From: Tetrastigma voinierianum
Taxonomy: Eukaryota > Streptophyta > Magnoliopsida > Vitales > Vitaceae
Direction: 5' to 3'
Length of the DNA stretch: 64,000 nt
Assembly: GCA_016808115.1 (NCBI GenBank)
Contig: JAEQBH010006819.1
Coordinates: 1 to 64,000 of the forward strand
Shown: piece after piece, positions 25,307-36,243 of the stretch
Numbering within the stretch: the stretch's first letter is position 1
How the letters are laid out: the number at the start of each line of letters is the position of its first letter
Notes under the pieces: model-generated
What the model was told of the DNA's origin: nothing
Seen by the model: the letters and a program-made list of their open reading frames with translations, nothing else
The model's database searches: none
Translations under genes and position numbers: made by a program

Positions 25307-26039
25307 AATTTCGTCCCAAAATTCCATGCACATACACATCCAACCACATGCATAGGTAACCTCACCCAACTCCAAGACCATATCGAGATATGACCTTGAC
25401 TAAGGTCCCAGTGCGATAACTTAGATGGGTCGGCTCATCCTGTCGAAACGGAAGCATCAACGCAATCGTCTACCACCTAGGTCCACCATGAAAATTTGAA
25501 TCACTAAGATCCCTGACTCACGATCTCGACACATCTTACCAACTCTCACCTTAGATCCTAGGGAAGAAATCTCTCATAATCTCTCTAAAGGCCTCAACCT
25601 CTAAGCCCAAATCTATCACGAACGGTGCAACAATGATGAACATGATGCAAAAATAATTGCAGGTATAAAGCATTACCTGCATGTTGCGTGCGATGCGCAT
25701 GTTACGGCCCTGCGGAACGGCCCGGCGTGAGCCGCCCTTGGGTCCCTCGACATCTGGCCCTCTGGGCTCACGTACCTGACCTCGACCCACTCGCCATAAA
25801 TGCTGTGGAGGTCTTGTATAGCACCACAGCGATTGAAGCGGTTCCTCGTCGTATTAGGGTGTGGTGGAATGAGCGCACCTCTGTCCTATGGCTAGCCCGG
25901 GATGTCTTGTCCCCAAAATCACGGGATCCACTGTCTCTTGGGGCAATCTCGTCTCCTTATGTCAGTGCTTGGCAATGGTGACACACCATACCTTGAAGCT
26001 GATTAGCAACTCGATCCGTCCTTGACCGGATGGTGCCGT
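25306..26039 (-). pseudogene. pol C-terminal tail joined to gag-pol linker
   Basis: The final pol codons (NFGTKFFLRRGECKTREN) at 25365-25306 match the usual end of plant chromovirus polyproteins just before the polypurine tract. To the right lies 25390-26039, a linker also present at 32551-33050 and 52138-52500 (shared words CTAAGGTCCC, GGCCTCAACCTCTAAGCCC). So nearly all of pol has been deleted between the gag-side linker and the pol tail. The segment 25640-25800 (GRGQVREPRGPDVEGPKGG) is found only in this copy and I do not recognise it. Confidence 0.6.
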
Positions 26040-26799
26040 GACTCTAGAATCCTCGTGGCTAGAAGCCACAGGCTTCTTCCCAGAAACTAGAAGAAGATAT
26101 GACTCTCCTTCCTCTTGCTACTAACACTTTCGCATCGAGTGCTTGAGCATCTCGATCTCTCTATAGTCAAAGAGTGCTCCCAACCATGAGTCCATGTCAG
26201 TAGGCGAAGTCCTACAATCACCTTGAATGGACAACTTGGCCGATCTCGAATCTCGACTTTAGGTATGTCGAGTGGCCACGTAGTCATCAGCAAAACGAGG
26301 CTAGCTCCATGAATCTAGCCACGTACTCCATCACAGTCATCATCCCCTGCTTCAGCTCTAGGAACTCCTGAGCCTTCTCATGCCTCGTAGTATCCGGAAA
26401 ATACTTACCCATGAAAAGATCATGGAGACTGCCCTTGAAGTCATTGCCTCTAGGTCTCTGCTGGTCTCTGCCCATTTCCACCATATTTGGGCTGCCTCAT
26501 TTGGAGCAGGCTAGTCTAATCTGGTAGTGTCGGAGGTAATCTCCATAGCCTCTAACACCTTCTCGATCTCCCATGAACCAATGAGTGCGCCACCATCGGA
26601 TCTCACTCCCTATGAATGTCGAGGATGATGTGTCCTAAACCTCCTAGGAGTTACTCGGACCTCCACGACTCGTGCTACGCTGCTTTATCACGTGCTTGTG
26701 ACCACAATACCTATAGCCTCGGCAAAGCCTGTTGATCAAATGCGGTGGTGCACGGCCCGGTACCCCGTGGGCGCCTCGTCCTCGCCCTCGACTAGCCAT
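26040..26799 (-). pseudogene. gag: gag of Ty3/gypsy element, decayed but colinear
   Basis: The gene starts at the ATG complementary to 26797-26799 (MASRGRGRG...). The gag domain is readable at 26484-26287: LHDLFMGKYFPDTTRHEKAQ then EFLELKQGMMTVMEYVARF. It continues after frameshifts into DDYVATRHT, a decayed GLRLxxM block and a C-terminal SSKRKES stretch (26293-26040). Gag forms the virus-like particle of the element. This copy keeps N- and C-terminal halves in normal order, unlike the two related elements here. Stops and shifts make it non-functional. Confidence 0.75.
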
Positions 26800-27364
26800 C
26801 TACACAAGTCAAATGGCAGGTTAAATTTCAATGCAATATCTCTAAGGCTCAAACACAGCCCCGAGAAACTATTCATACACAGAAAACATTTCATACACAA
26901 TGTCCTTGCATTTGTAGGTAATGCAAGACATAATTTCATTTTATTAAATCATAATCAACTTCAAAAATTTTATTTTTGAAAATTTTATTTTAAAAGATTT
27001 TTATTTCATTTTGATTTGATTTTATTTTTTTTAAAAAAAAATTATTTCAATTTTTTTAAAAAAAAAATTTTTGTGAACTGTGCTCATGAACAGTGTTCAT
27101 GAACAGTGTCCCTAAACAGTGACTCAGAAACAGTGCACTGAGTCCAAAACTAGGTTAAGTGCACAGTGTGCACACAATGAACCCTGGCTGCGCGCATGGG
27201 TGCACCCAAGTTGCAGGCAGTGCGCCTAAGCCGTGCGCACCACGCCGTATCATGGCACGTAGTGGCGCAGTGTCGTGGCCCCGGCACGGTCGGTGTCGCC
27301 CTGAGCCTAAGGCGGCTATATCGTGGCCTTGTGTCGCGCGCCCCTGCGCGTATCGCAGGCCTCC

Positions 27365-27735
27365 TCCAGGTGACGATACAAAATTTGTATCGCAACCTAG
27401 GCCCTTGCCACTTGCCGTATCGCAGCCCTGGCTGTGTTGTATCGCGACATAGCCAGCGGCCATACCTCTCTGCCCCACTGTCACGATACAATCAATTGTA
27501 TCATGACACACCCACAACTAGGCTGTCCGCTTGTCATGATACAAGGACTGTATCATGACACAACCACCTAACGGCCATCCCACGCTCCTGTCACAATACA
27601 AACGATTGTATCGTGACACCTCGATGATTAAGCGCCGCTGTCACGTCTGATCGATTGTATCGTGACATGCTCCCGACCAGCGCACGCCATATGCGCTATG
27701 TCACGATACAATTTCCATTGTATCGGTGACCCTGA
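27365..27735. repeat. Array of seven about 55-bp units, each with a TGTATCGTGACA dyad
   Basis: Inverted repeats of the form TGTCACGATACAA-n-TTGTATCGTGACA start near 27370, 27422, 27479, 27532, 27589, 27639 and 27699, a spacing of 50-60 bp. The arms are 12-14 bp with a loop of 3-6 bp; the sequence between dyads is GC-rich and less conserved. The array lies in the element's leader, between PBS and gag. Degraded relatives lie at 54645-54835 in another copy. As RNA each unit would form a hairpin; any role in dimerisation or packaging is speculation. Confidence 0.85.
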
Positions 27736-27840
27736 TTAGGCGTGTGACCCGACTTCCCTACGCCGTTTTTTTTTCACACTATTTTTTCCTTATTCCGGCT
27801 CTTTGGAAAAACTACCCAAAAAAATATGTATATATATATA

Positions 27841-27844
<4 letters not shown>

Positions 27845-27907
<63 letters not shown>

Positions 27908-27935
27908 TTATTTATTTATTTATTTATTTACTATT
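27845..27935. repeat. (TA)n followed by (ATTT)n
   Basis: About 29 TA units (27845-27902) are followed by about seven TATT units. The long open frames across it, rich in Ile and Tyr, are meaningless. Confidence 0.95.
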
Positions 27936-28318
27936 TATTTTTTTCATTTCCAATAACCAAATAAATTTATTGAAATTTATTTTATCAATTACCCGAGTTT
28001 ACACCTTTGTAAGGCAAAAAATCCTCAACACATTTTTTTTTTGATTTAATTCTGGACTATTTGGCCAAAATTTCTCAAACAACTTGTTCTCACACTAAAC
28101 CCTAGTGTTCAACAAATTTTTCCTATATGCTATTTACCTAAGCACACAATTTCAATCACAATTCATACACAACACATAACAATCAATGTTATACACACCA
28201 TTCACACATCAATCACCAAAGTGCACAAGGAATGTGTGATCGAACCCGTGCCCATCAAGTCCTAGGTAATCGTATACCTAACTTATTGACACTAAGCTCT
28301 AGGCATTTATAAACCTAG

Positions 28319-28330
28319 GCTCTGATACCA
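28319..28330 (-). other. Primer-binding site, initiator tRNA-Met type
   Basis: On the minus strand TGGTATCAGAGC, three bases from the 5' LTR end at 28334. It belongs to the 23300-39562 element. Confidence 0.85.
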
Positions 28331-28333
28331 TGC

Positions 28334-29010
28334 TATGACGCCCCAAAACCGGGGTGTCCGTTGACAACTCGTCAACCCGCGGAATACTCGTGTGCCGGGT
28401 AGCTTGGAAACACCATCTAATCGAGCGGTCTCTCAGCACAATACGAGGAGCTCTATCAAGGGTACAATCTGTCCTAATAGTAACAATGACCACGGGGTCC
28501 AAATCTTGATAAAATAATGGCCGCCCGGAGCTTTGCATCAATACTCACAAAATAAATATCCCAGCAAATATATATCATGGTTCAAGAGTTTTTACATTAC
28601 TCTTAATACAAACATATATTAAAATTATAAAATTCTATTACCTTGTCATACATAATACAAGAATCAACAAAGCCACAACCCGACTTTCTTCAAAATCGGC
28701 TTCTAAGATGAGCCGTCTTCTCGAACGCTCCCTGTACCTGAAATAATATTCCCTCGATAGGGTGAGCTATTGCCCATTAGTGGAATTACCCTAAATGGGT
28801 TACTCCTTTAAGTGCATATCTTGATGATTCAATGTAAACACACACGCCAAGTAAATACGTGATCTAGCGAATGTCTTCTGTGCCCATTCCCATGTCTCGA
28901 GTCCTCACAGACTCCCTCACACTTGCCTAAGCCATGTATGAGAAAATAAATGAAGTTTCAAAATAAAACTTATAGTTCTCTAAAACCACGCCTCTAGGAG
29001 TTTCGGTAAA
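28334..29010 (-). mobile_element. 5' LTR of the outer element, inner part
   Basis: It opens TATGACGCCCCAAAACCGGG (TG decayed to TA) next to the PBS and runs to the insertion point of the nested element; GTAAA at 29006-29010 is the target duplication. It continues at 38239. Confidence 0.85.
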
Positions 29011-31013
29011 TGTAGCGCCACAAAACCGGGATTAGTGACTCTCGGTCAGCCAGCGGAATGCTCGTGAATGTCGAGTAGCAACATTTTTCACAAAAAATCG
29101 GGCCAGAGTCTCCTTTATGCAGGGGAGCTCTACCCAAATACAAAACACGCATATAACTATCAATAATCCAATATATGATAACATAGAATAAAGCATTTTG
29201 ACCCTTGGGCCAAATACCACAATACTCATCATGTATAAACCAACTATACAACAATAGTTCAAGAGTTAATGATTTACTCTTATACCTTTTATATATTAAA
29301 ATTCTAATACATTGCAAAACCATCAAAGCCACATTAAAACAATACAAACGGCCTCTATGATGAAGCTGTCTCCTCGCACACTCCATGGCTGCACGTAAAA
29401 TAGGTATCCCTCGGCAAGGGTGAGTTAATACTCAGTGGTGGAATCACCCTAAGTGGCTACTCCTCCACCTAGGAGTGCAATGCAATGCTCCAAATAAACA
29501 CACATTCAAGCAAATGCATGATCCTACTTGAATGTCCTAGCGATCATCTCGTACCCAGAGTCCTCCTTGGAAACTCCTCCACACTCGCTTTAAGCCTCGT
29601 ATGAAATTATTATATTTATTTGTTTGTGGACAACCCTCCAGATGTGTATATATCAATTGGGCCAGTCTCCGACCGATTGATATTATTTGTGAATTTACCA
29701 CCTGATGTGTATATCAGTTGAATTAGTCTCCGACGATTGATATTTTTCTTTAGTATGGACTACCCTCCGATCATATTTAGTTTTAGACAACCCTTCGAAA
29801 CCATTTTCTCTAAACTCACCTCATGCACTCACTCCTATCATCCTAGGGTGCTCCCAGTGCATATGGAATGCATGATGCCAATTCCATTACAGTCTATGTC
29901 ACATGTAAATATATAAACATGCATATATTCACATAAAATTCAATCACACAATCATGTTATGTAATTACGCATTTCATCACATCAAAATTAGCTCCATGGG
30001 CTAATGATCAAACACGAGAGCAATTCGATTTGAGATTACTTTCTGACCAAACACATTATTTCACAAAAATTATTTTGTGAACACTATTCTCGGGAATAGT
30101 AAAACCCTCGGTTACTATTCCCAAAAAATCATCAATCATCGGTTCACTTTGTGAACCCGAATTTCACGGCCATTCCCAGCCTTTTTCATATCAAGCATAC
30201 ATTTTAATGCATAATTTCAACACAAGCAGCCCACTAAATTTCTGGATTGTCACGGACAATTAAAAAAAATCTCAAAAAAATTCCAACAATTCGGTCCCAA
30301 GTTTTGGGACCGATCAAACGGCCCCTCACGGCCTCATTCAGCTCAAACATCGACAAAGTACTTAAAGAAGGAATAAAGCGCATTAGGGAGAGAAGCCCTA
30401 CCTCTCGGAGTTGAAACTCTAAAATCCAGTACCCGAAGCCCTCTCGCGTGGAAGCGGCTCCTTCTGTCGAAGGCTGAAGCGGTCGGATCTCCTACGAGTT
30501 CTAGAAGGAGGACATCACTCTCTCTAAAACGCCATCTTTAGCTCTTGGAAGTCTCCACATTTTTCCCTTTCACGTTTTTTTTTGCCTCTTTCAATTTGTA
30601 AAGAATGGTACTATTCAATTTTGTGTCTTTATTGCCATTTAAATTTAGTCGCAGCCATTACGTCCATTCTTTCTCAGTTTTGACGTCGAACTATCTCATG
30701 TTCGTCCATTTTCATTATTTCTCTACTCATTCTACTTATGGAACATGGTACGTGTTATATGTGACTTCGTCTCGCGAAAAATAGTTTTATGGCATAGAAG
30801 CTGCGATCTGCCTCAAAAAACGTGTAAATTATTGTCTCGAGTGAGACGAAATTTTACGTGCTAGCTAGATTTCATTGAGACGATTCAGCGCGGTGAAATC
30901 CGTTCGTCATCAAGATCTAAGTAAATTTCGGTTTTTACCGAAATTACAGTTTTCTTAACGAGAAATTACGATTTTGCCCATTTTCTAGAAATTGGAATTT
31001 CTCGAGTCTTACA
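29011..31013 (-). mobile_element. 3' LTR of the nested element (2003 bp)
   Basis: Sense start TGTAAGACTCGAGAAATTCC (31013), sense end ...TTTTGTGGCGCTACA (29011). It carries the shared head, leader-like block and TTGCTCACCC block. It is similar to 36244-38233 throughout but with many substitutions and 1-3 nt indels. Confidence 0.85.
29630..29815. repeat. Tandem repeats of about 55-60 bp with ATCAAT/ATTGAT dyads
   Basis: Units of the form GTGGACTACCCTCCGATGTG, TATATCAATTGG, CCGTCTCCGACGATTGATAT recur about three times and fade into GGACTACCCTCCGATC and GACAACCCTTCGAAACC. Each holds the dyad ATCAAT...ATTGAT. The partner LTR has the same array at 36850-37020. Confidence 0.75.
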
Positions 31014-31031
31014 TTCTCCCCTCCTTAAAAG
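31014..31031 (-). other. Polypurine tract of the nested element
   Basis: On the minus strand CTTTTAAGGAGGGGAGAA abuts the LTR start TGTAAGACTCGAG. Confidence 0.8.
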
Positions 31032-31091
31032 GAATTTCGTCCCGAAATTCTGGACAATCACTACACAACACATGCATATGCAACGTGCACT

Positions 31092-32092
31092 CTACCATGC
31101 ATGTAAACTAGTCATCTCAATATTTAAACGACTAAACCACGTACCTTCATCCCTAAACAAGAAGGGATAGGTGGCCCGCATCGTGTCCTCGCGTTCCCAC
31201 GTTGACTCCTCCACTCCATAGTGCTGCCATAGCACCCTCACTAGCCTCACGGTCTTGCGTCGCAAAACCTGATCACGACTATCCAAAATGCACACTGGTC
31301 CCTCCTCAAAGGTCCCATCAGTGTCAACCTCAATCTGTCCCAATCCACCACATGAGCTGGATCTGGAGTATACTTCCGGAGCATGGAGACGTGAAACACC
31401 TCGTGGACACTTGACATGCTGGGCGGTAAAGCCAACCGGTACGCAACAGTGCCCACCCTCTCGAGTATCTCGAAGGGTCCAATAAACCTCGGCGATAGCT
31501 TCCCGCGTTTGTCGAACCTGACCACTCCCCTCTTAGGCATCACCTTCAAGAAGACATGATCCCCAACCTAGAACTCTAAGGGTCGACGTCGCACATCGGC
31601 CCATAGCTCTTACGCATTTCGGCGGAAGTGAGGAAAACAGCTGTAAATATCAAGCTCACCTTCTCTGAGGTGTCTCTAATCAAATCAGGACCAGTGATGG
31701 AGCTCTCTCCCACCTCGGTCCAACATAACGGTGATCTACTTGGCCTCCCATATAATGCCTCATATGGCGCCATTTGTATACTCGCCTGATAACTATTGTT
31801 GTAGGCGAATTCCACTAAGGCTAATGCTCCTCTACCCTTATGATCCGGGACGCATGCTCGCGGCATGTCTTCTAACACCTGTATATAATCCATGACATAA
31901 CCTACACAACCTTTGCCAGTGTGTAGCTAACCTTCCCAAGGTCACAATCATTGTGTTGGCGATGTCAATGGTGGTGATGATAACCTGTCCATATCGCAGA
32001 CAACATCCATTATCTAGAGGCCCTTGCCGACACCAATACCTAACCTGATTTCGATGGGTATCGAATCTTGAGTCACTCTCGACTCCTATCAT
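31092..32092 (-). pseudogene. pol: Integrase remnant and chromodomain-like pol tail
   Basis: Pieces in changing frames: LEDMPRACVPDHKGRGALAL then VEFAYNNSYQASIQMAPYEA (31893-31576, integrase C-terminal side with the PYEALYGR motif); GVVRFDKRGKLSPRFIGPFE and VHEVFHVSMLRKYTPDPAHV (31549-31340, GPF/Y-like module); VRLVRVLWQHYGVEESTWER (31343-31092, chromodomain-like end). The catalytic core of integrase is missing: sequence jumps from a possible VDRL stretch near 31970 to the LEDM part. Integrase would insert cDNA into the genome; this copy cannot. Confidence 0.8.
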
Positions 32093-32550
32093 TCAACTTT
32101 AGTCTACATGATAACTGTCAGGTGTGTTTTTCATCTGAGTCACTCCAGAGCTCCTATCACTCAACTCTAAGTCTATGTGATACTTGACTGTGCGTTTTCA
32201 TTTCGGGCAACATAATTCTTCGACACACTTGAGCACATTGCAGACACATATAAATTTGGGATATCTCCCCGGGTCTCTTACACCCAAACAAAAATTCGGG
32301 ATATCTCCCCGGGTTTCTCACACCCTAACTCCAAGCTTCTCACCTTAGGGGATTTACGGCCCCCTTTTTGCTTTGCCCAACACACTCTAATTACTCTTCA
32401 TTTCCTAAATCGAACTATGAGTCTTCATTGGACGTAGTCCTAAAGACAAACTCAACCCACACTCACCAAGAGTGGTGAATGACCATACCGTGTACCCACA
32501 CCCGACTCGACGTGATGTCACCGTGCACACGAAAGCAATAATGTCATACT
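32093..32550. other. Unrecognised internal segment with a 34-bp duplication
   Basis: It lies between the integrase remnant and the linker. It contains GGGATATCTCCCCGGGT twice, at 32252-32285 and 32291-32326 with its surroundings. No protein motif is seen. It may be captured DNA. Confidence 0.5.
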
Positions 32551-33050
32551 GTGACACCCAATTCCGGGGTCCACCATGGGCAGAACCTCGGAGATCTCTC
32601 ACTCATAATCTCGACCCTGTCGAGATTGACTCTCACCACATCCCACAGGGAAGAACATCTATTCCTAGCTTCTCTAAAGGCCTTAACCTCTAAGCCCAAA
32701 TCCAAGGTCGTGTCGGGTATGACAACCCGGCTAAGGTCCCAATTACTAATAACCCGATGGCTGTCAACTCATCCATGTCAAACCTGACATCAACAACCAA
32801 TGATTCTACCGCTAGGTTAACACGCTTATTGCGCAACTCACGATCTGTCGACTTGACCCACACTCTGGCCCCTCGCTATCTGTCTTCTTGGGAGTGCTTG
32901 TATAGCACCCGAAGCGAAATTGGTTCCTTTGACCCGTGCTAAGTGCGGAGGAATAGACATTATCTCTCTGTTCTCTGATAGCGGGAGCACCTTTGTCAAT
33001 AGCCTGGGATCCTGTCTGCAGGGTAATCGAGTCTCACATGCCCAATCCTG
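32551..33050 (-). other. gag-pol linker segment, shared by three elements
   Basis: It starts (left) with TGTGACACCCAATTCCGGGG, which resembles an LTR end though it is internal here. It contains GGCTAAGGTCCCAATT and GGCCTTAACCTCTAAGCCC. Counterparts lie at 25390-26039 and 52138-52500. All three sit on the C-terminal side of gag. I cannot read a protein from it. Confidence 0.55.
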
Positions 33051-33053
33051 GCC

Positions 33054-34830
33054 CTAGTCCTGAAACGTGTGAAGCAGAAGTCTTCTGCCTCTTCTCGAAC
33101 TAGAAGAAGGTTGATCCTCCCTCTTGCTACCAACACCCGCATCCAGTGTTAGAGTATCTCGATCTCTCTCTTTACATGGTCGGTCGTCCCTGACCATGGA
33201 TTCCATGTCCCGTAGGCGAAGTCCTACGATCCTGCCCCGAATGGACAACTTCGGCCCATTCTCGAATCTCCTGTAATACCCAGCCAATCCCAAGAAACTA
33301 CGTATCTCGAAGACTGACTTTGGTCCTTCCCAACTCATCACTGCCTCAACCTTCTCTGGGTTGAGGCGGCCTTTCAGGATGCGACACCACGTGTCCTAAT
33401 AACCTCACCTCGATGGCCAAAACTCGCACTTCTTACTGTGAACTTGGCGTCTGGTGATGGTCTCTCAACAAGCGTAACCACGATCCTCCAAGTGATGCTC
33501 ATGCTCCCACTCGGCGGGAGTAGATCAAATGTCATCCACGAGACTAAGACAAAGCGATCTAGATAAGGGTTGGAACGCCCCTATCATGAGGTCCATGAAT
33601 GCGTAGGCGCATTCTCGTCAATCCAAAGGGCATCACCGTAAACTCAAAGTGCCATAGCAGCGTCCTAAATCTTTGTCTTAGGGATGTCTATCTCCTTAAC
33701 CCTCAAGCGGTGGTAGCAGTGCGAAGGTCTATCTTGGGAGTAGACTGCGGCCTGCCGGCCCGATCAAACGAATCGCCCGATCACCGGTAGTAAGTGGGTT
33801 CTTGATCGCATAACCACATTCAACCGTGCGTAGTCAATACGATTGAGAAGGGTCTTGTCCTTCTTTCGCCAAACGAATCGGAAAACTGCTGGTGAAGTGC
33901 TCGGTCTGATAAACTCCTTGTCCAATAGCTCCTATAACTGGACTTTGAGTTCCTACACCTCAACTGGTGCCATCCTATGCGGAGTCATAGAGATGGGTGA
34001 AGTACTAGGGTGTAATTCGATACCGAAGTCTACAACCCTCTATGGGGGTAATCCCGGTAGCTCGTCCGGAAAAACATCCACATACTCACAAACTACTCGA
34101 GGTAGATCTAAGTCTGGTCTCTCCTCGTCCTCTAGGAATGTAAGGCTCAGCTAGTAACCTTCGTATCCACGACACACGGACTCGTGTCTTTATGCGGGAA
34201 AATGTTATGTTTGTCCCCCTGAAATACCACACGAGTGTCGTCCTGCGTGTAGGCGGTAACCCTCCTATGCTCACAATCGATAACGACCTTGTAAGCTGTC
34301 AGCCAATCCATCCCCAGGATGACATCGAACTTTGACAAGTCCATAATCCTCGATTACATTTGTAAGTAGAGTCTGAGATCTCAACTTGCAACCTTACATA
34401 TCATCCCTATTCTCGCCCTAATCCCTAGGGGAGAATTCACATACAAGGGCTCCTCTAAGGTCTCTAGAGGTCCTTGCCCATTTCCACCATATTTGGGCCT
34501 CACTCTCCAACTGGAACACAGCTAGTCTAATCCTGGTAGTGTCAGAAGTAATCTCCATAGCCTCTAACACCTTCTCGATCTGTATGAACCAATGAGTGTC
34601 GCCCTCAGGATCTCCTCCCCTGATTGGCCGGAGAATGATCGTCCTAAACCTGCGGAGGTTACTAGGATCTCACGGCCACACCTTTCGCTAACTTTGTGCG
34701 ATGCTTGTTGCCGCCAATACCTACGGCCTCGGCAAAGACTCTTGATCAAATGCGGTGGCTGGTGAGTGCGGTGGTGCGACCGATCTGCCGTGGACGCCTC
34801 TCGTCCTCATCCCTCGACAACCATCTACTT
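33054..34830 (-). pseudogene. gag-pol: Scrambled gag(N)-protease-RT-gag(C) block
   Basis: Read on the minus strand: gag start at about 34829, gag domain IEKVLEAMEITSDTTRIRLA then VFQLESEAQIWWKWA (34620-34460), jump to protease without its DSG site (SKFDVILGMDWLTAYKVVID, 34344-34147), decayed RT (34150-33300, with FTVMPFGLTNAP in pieces near 33620-33650), RT end KSVFEIRSFLGLAGYYRRF (33341-33285), then directly gag C-half KLSIRGRIVGLRLRDMESMV and VGSKREDQPSSSSRRGRR (33280-33060). In the copy at 26040-26799 gag is colinear, so this order is derived. The RT/gag joint lies at YYRRF, where gag also has an RRF-like stretch, which suggests a template switch at short homology. Confidence 0.75.
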
Positions 34831-35326
34831 TATGTCCAATGGCAACAGAATCATTTACTTTTCATTTGATCCTAACTAGCAATGCACATGCCAATTACTA
34901 ATAGACTTGTGACCATGGCCCGACCCCGTTCATTTCCTAAGTGGCGTTAAATTCCAACCACTCAATTCTTTTATTTCAATAAACTTCTAAGCTTTCCTGT
35001 TCATTTCATTATCCAAATCCCTAAGGTCATAATTCCTAACCTTAGCATTTACCCTTTTCCTATACGCATTACACCATGCATATAATTTCCTGTGCAATAA
35101 CCACGCAATCAACCTTGCTTAATTCAGTCACCGTATACTGAAAGGGTGTAAATGCGGCCGGAACACTATTCATACCAGAATCATTGTATATTTCCAAGTC
35201 CCTGCATTCATAAGCAATGCAAGACCATTTTATCAATATATTAAATCATATTTATCAACAAAATTTTATTTTCCGAAAATTTCATTTTTCGTTTTTTTTT
35301 CGTTGTATTTCCGGCTACGGAAATAC

Positions 35327-35375
<49 letters not shown>

Positions 35376-36243
35376 CTCTTCATAAAAAAAAAAAAAAAAT
35401 TTCCCAACGAAAACTACTCAAATAAAAAAAATTTATTTTCTTTGATTTTTCTTGAGTTTTTTTTTGAACTACCAAACACCTTAAATGATTTTCTTCACTT
35501 CATCATTTTTTTTTCATTTATTTGCTATTGGAGACACAAAAAAATACTTATCCATATATTTTTTTTCATTCTCCAGTACACCTAAATAAATTTATTAAAT
35601 TTATTTTATCCTAGTTTTCTTCAGTTTTACACACTGTAAAACGAAAACCAAATTTTTCTCTCCTCATTTTTTTTTTTCGTTCTCCATCAGTAGCCTTCCT
35701 TGCTACCTCTACATGCAGTAACTTAAATACTGCATCCACACAACTCAAAACTTTTATGAGTTCAACTATAAAATCTATTAAAATTTTATTTCCTTTTCCC
35801 AAATAATTGTATAATTTATTTCATTTATTTCCTTTTCCAGTTTTACTCATAGTAAACCCTCAAAAGTGTTCCTAATACCTTAAAATTTATTAAAAATTCT
35901 ATTTTGTCATCCAATAAACCAAATAAATTGATTACAATTTATTTCATTTCAGTTACACACTGTAAACTCCTAAGATTTGTTTTCCAACATAATAAGTGCT
36001 AATTACCTAAGCACCCAAACATCATAACATATCACAAACCATGTTATAAACATCATTCATACATGATCACACAATAAATCATCAAATCACACAAAACACA
36101 CCAACACACATGCATGCGGTGTCTGGATTTTTGTCGGAAGTGATTTCCTGGAAATCTCATACCTAAGCAACATTCGAACCACCTAGTGGTGATGGATGCA
36201 AACCAGGCTCCTAGGTAGCCATATGCCTAAGCTCGTGCAAGGC
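34831..36243 (-). other. Leader of the nested element; PBS not recognisable
   Basis: AT-rich leader between 5' LTR and gag. It shares words with the other leaders (ATAAATTTATT..., CCTAGTGGTGATGG near 36185) but lacks the dyad array. Next to the LTR, where a PBS is expected, reads CTAAGCTCGTGCAAGGC, too decayed to be a tRNA-Met site. Confidence 0.5.
35331..35379. repeat. (TA)n then (TC)n microsatellite
   Basis: About 20 TA units followed by four TC units, in the leader of the nested element at the position where the outer element has its own (TA)n. Confidence 0.9.

Noticed and set aside
27150..27558. Overlapping frames of 97-120 codons on both strands
   Set aside because: They are composition effects of the GC-rich leader and dyad array of a retrotransposon.
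27365..27735. Dyad array considered as a CRISPR-like array
   Set aside because: Spacers are themselves related, repeats are imperfect inverted repeats and the context is a plant retrotransposon leader.
32551..32573. Internal TGTGACACCC considered as the border of a further nested element
   Set aside because: No matching opposite end or target duplication was found, and the following sequence is the gag linker shared with other copies.
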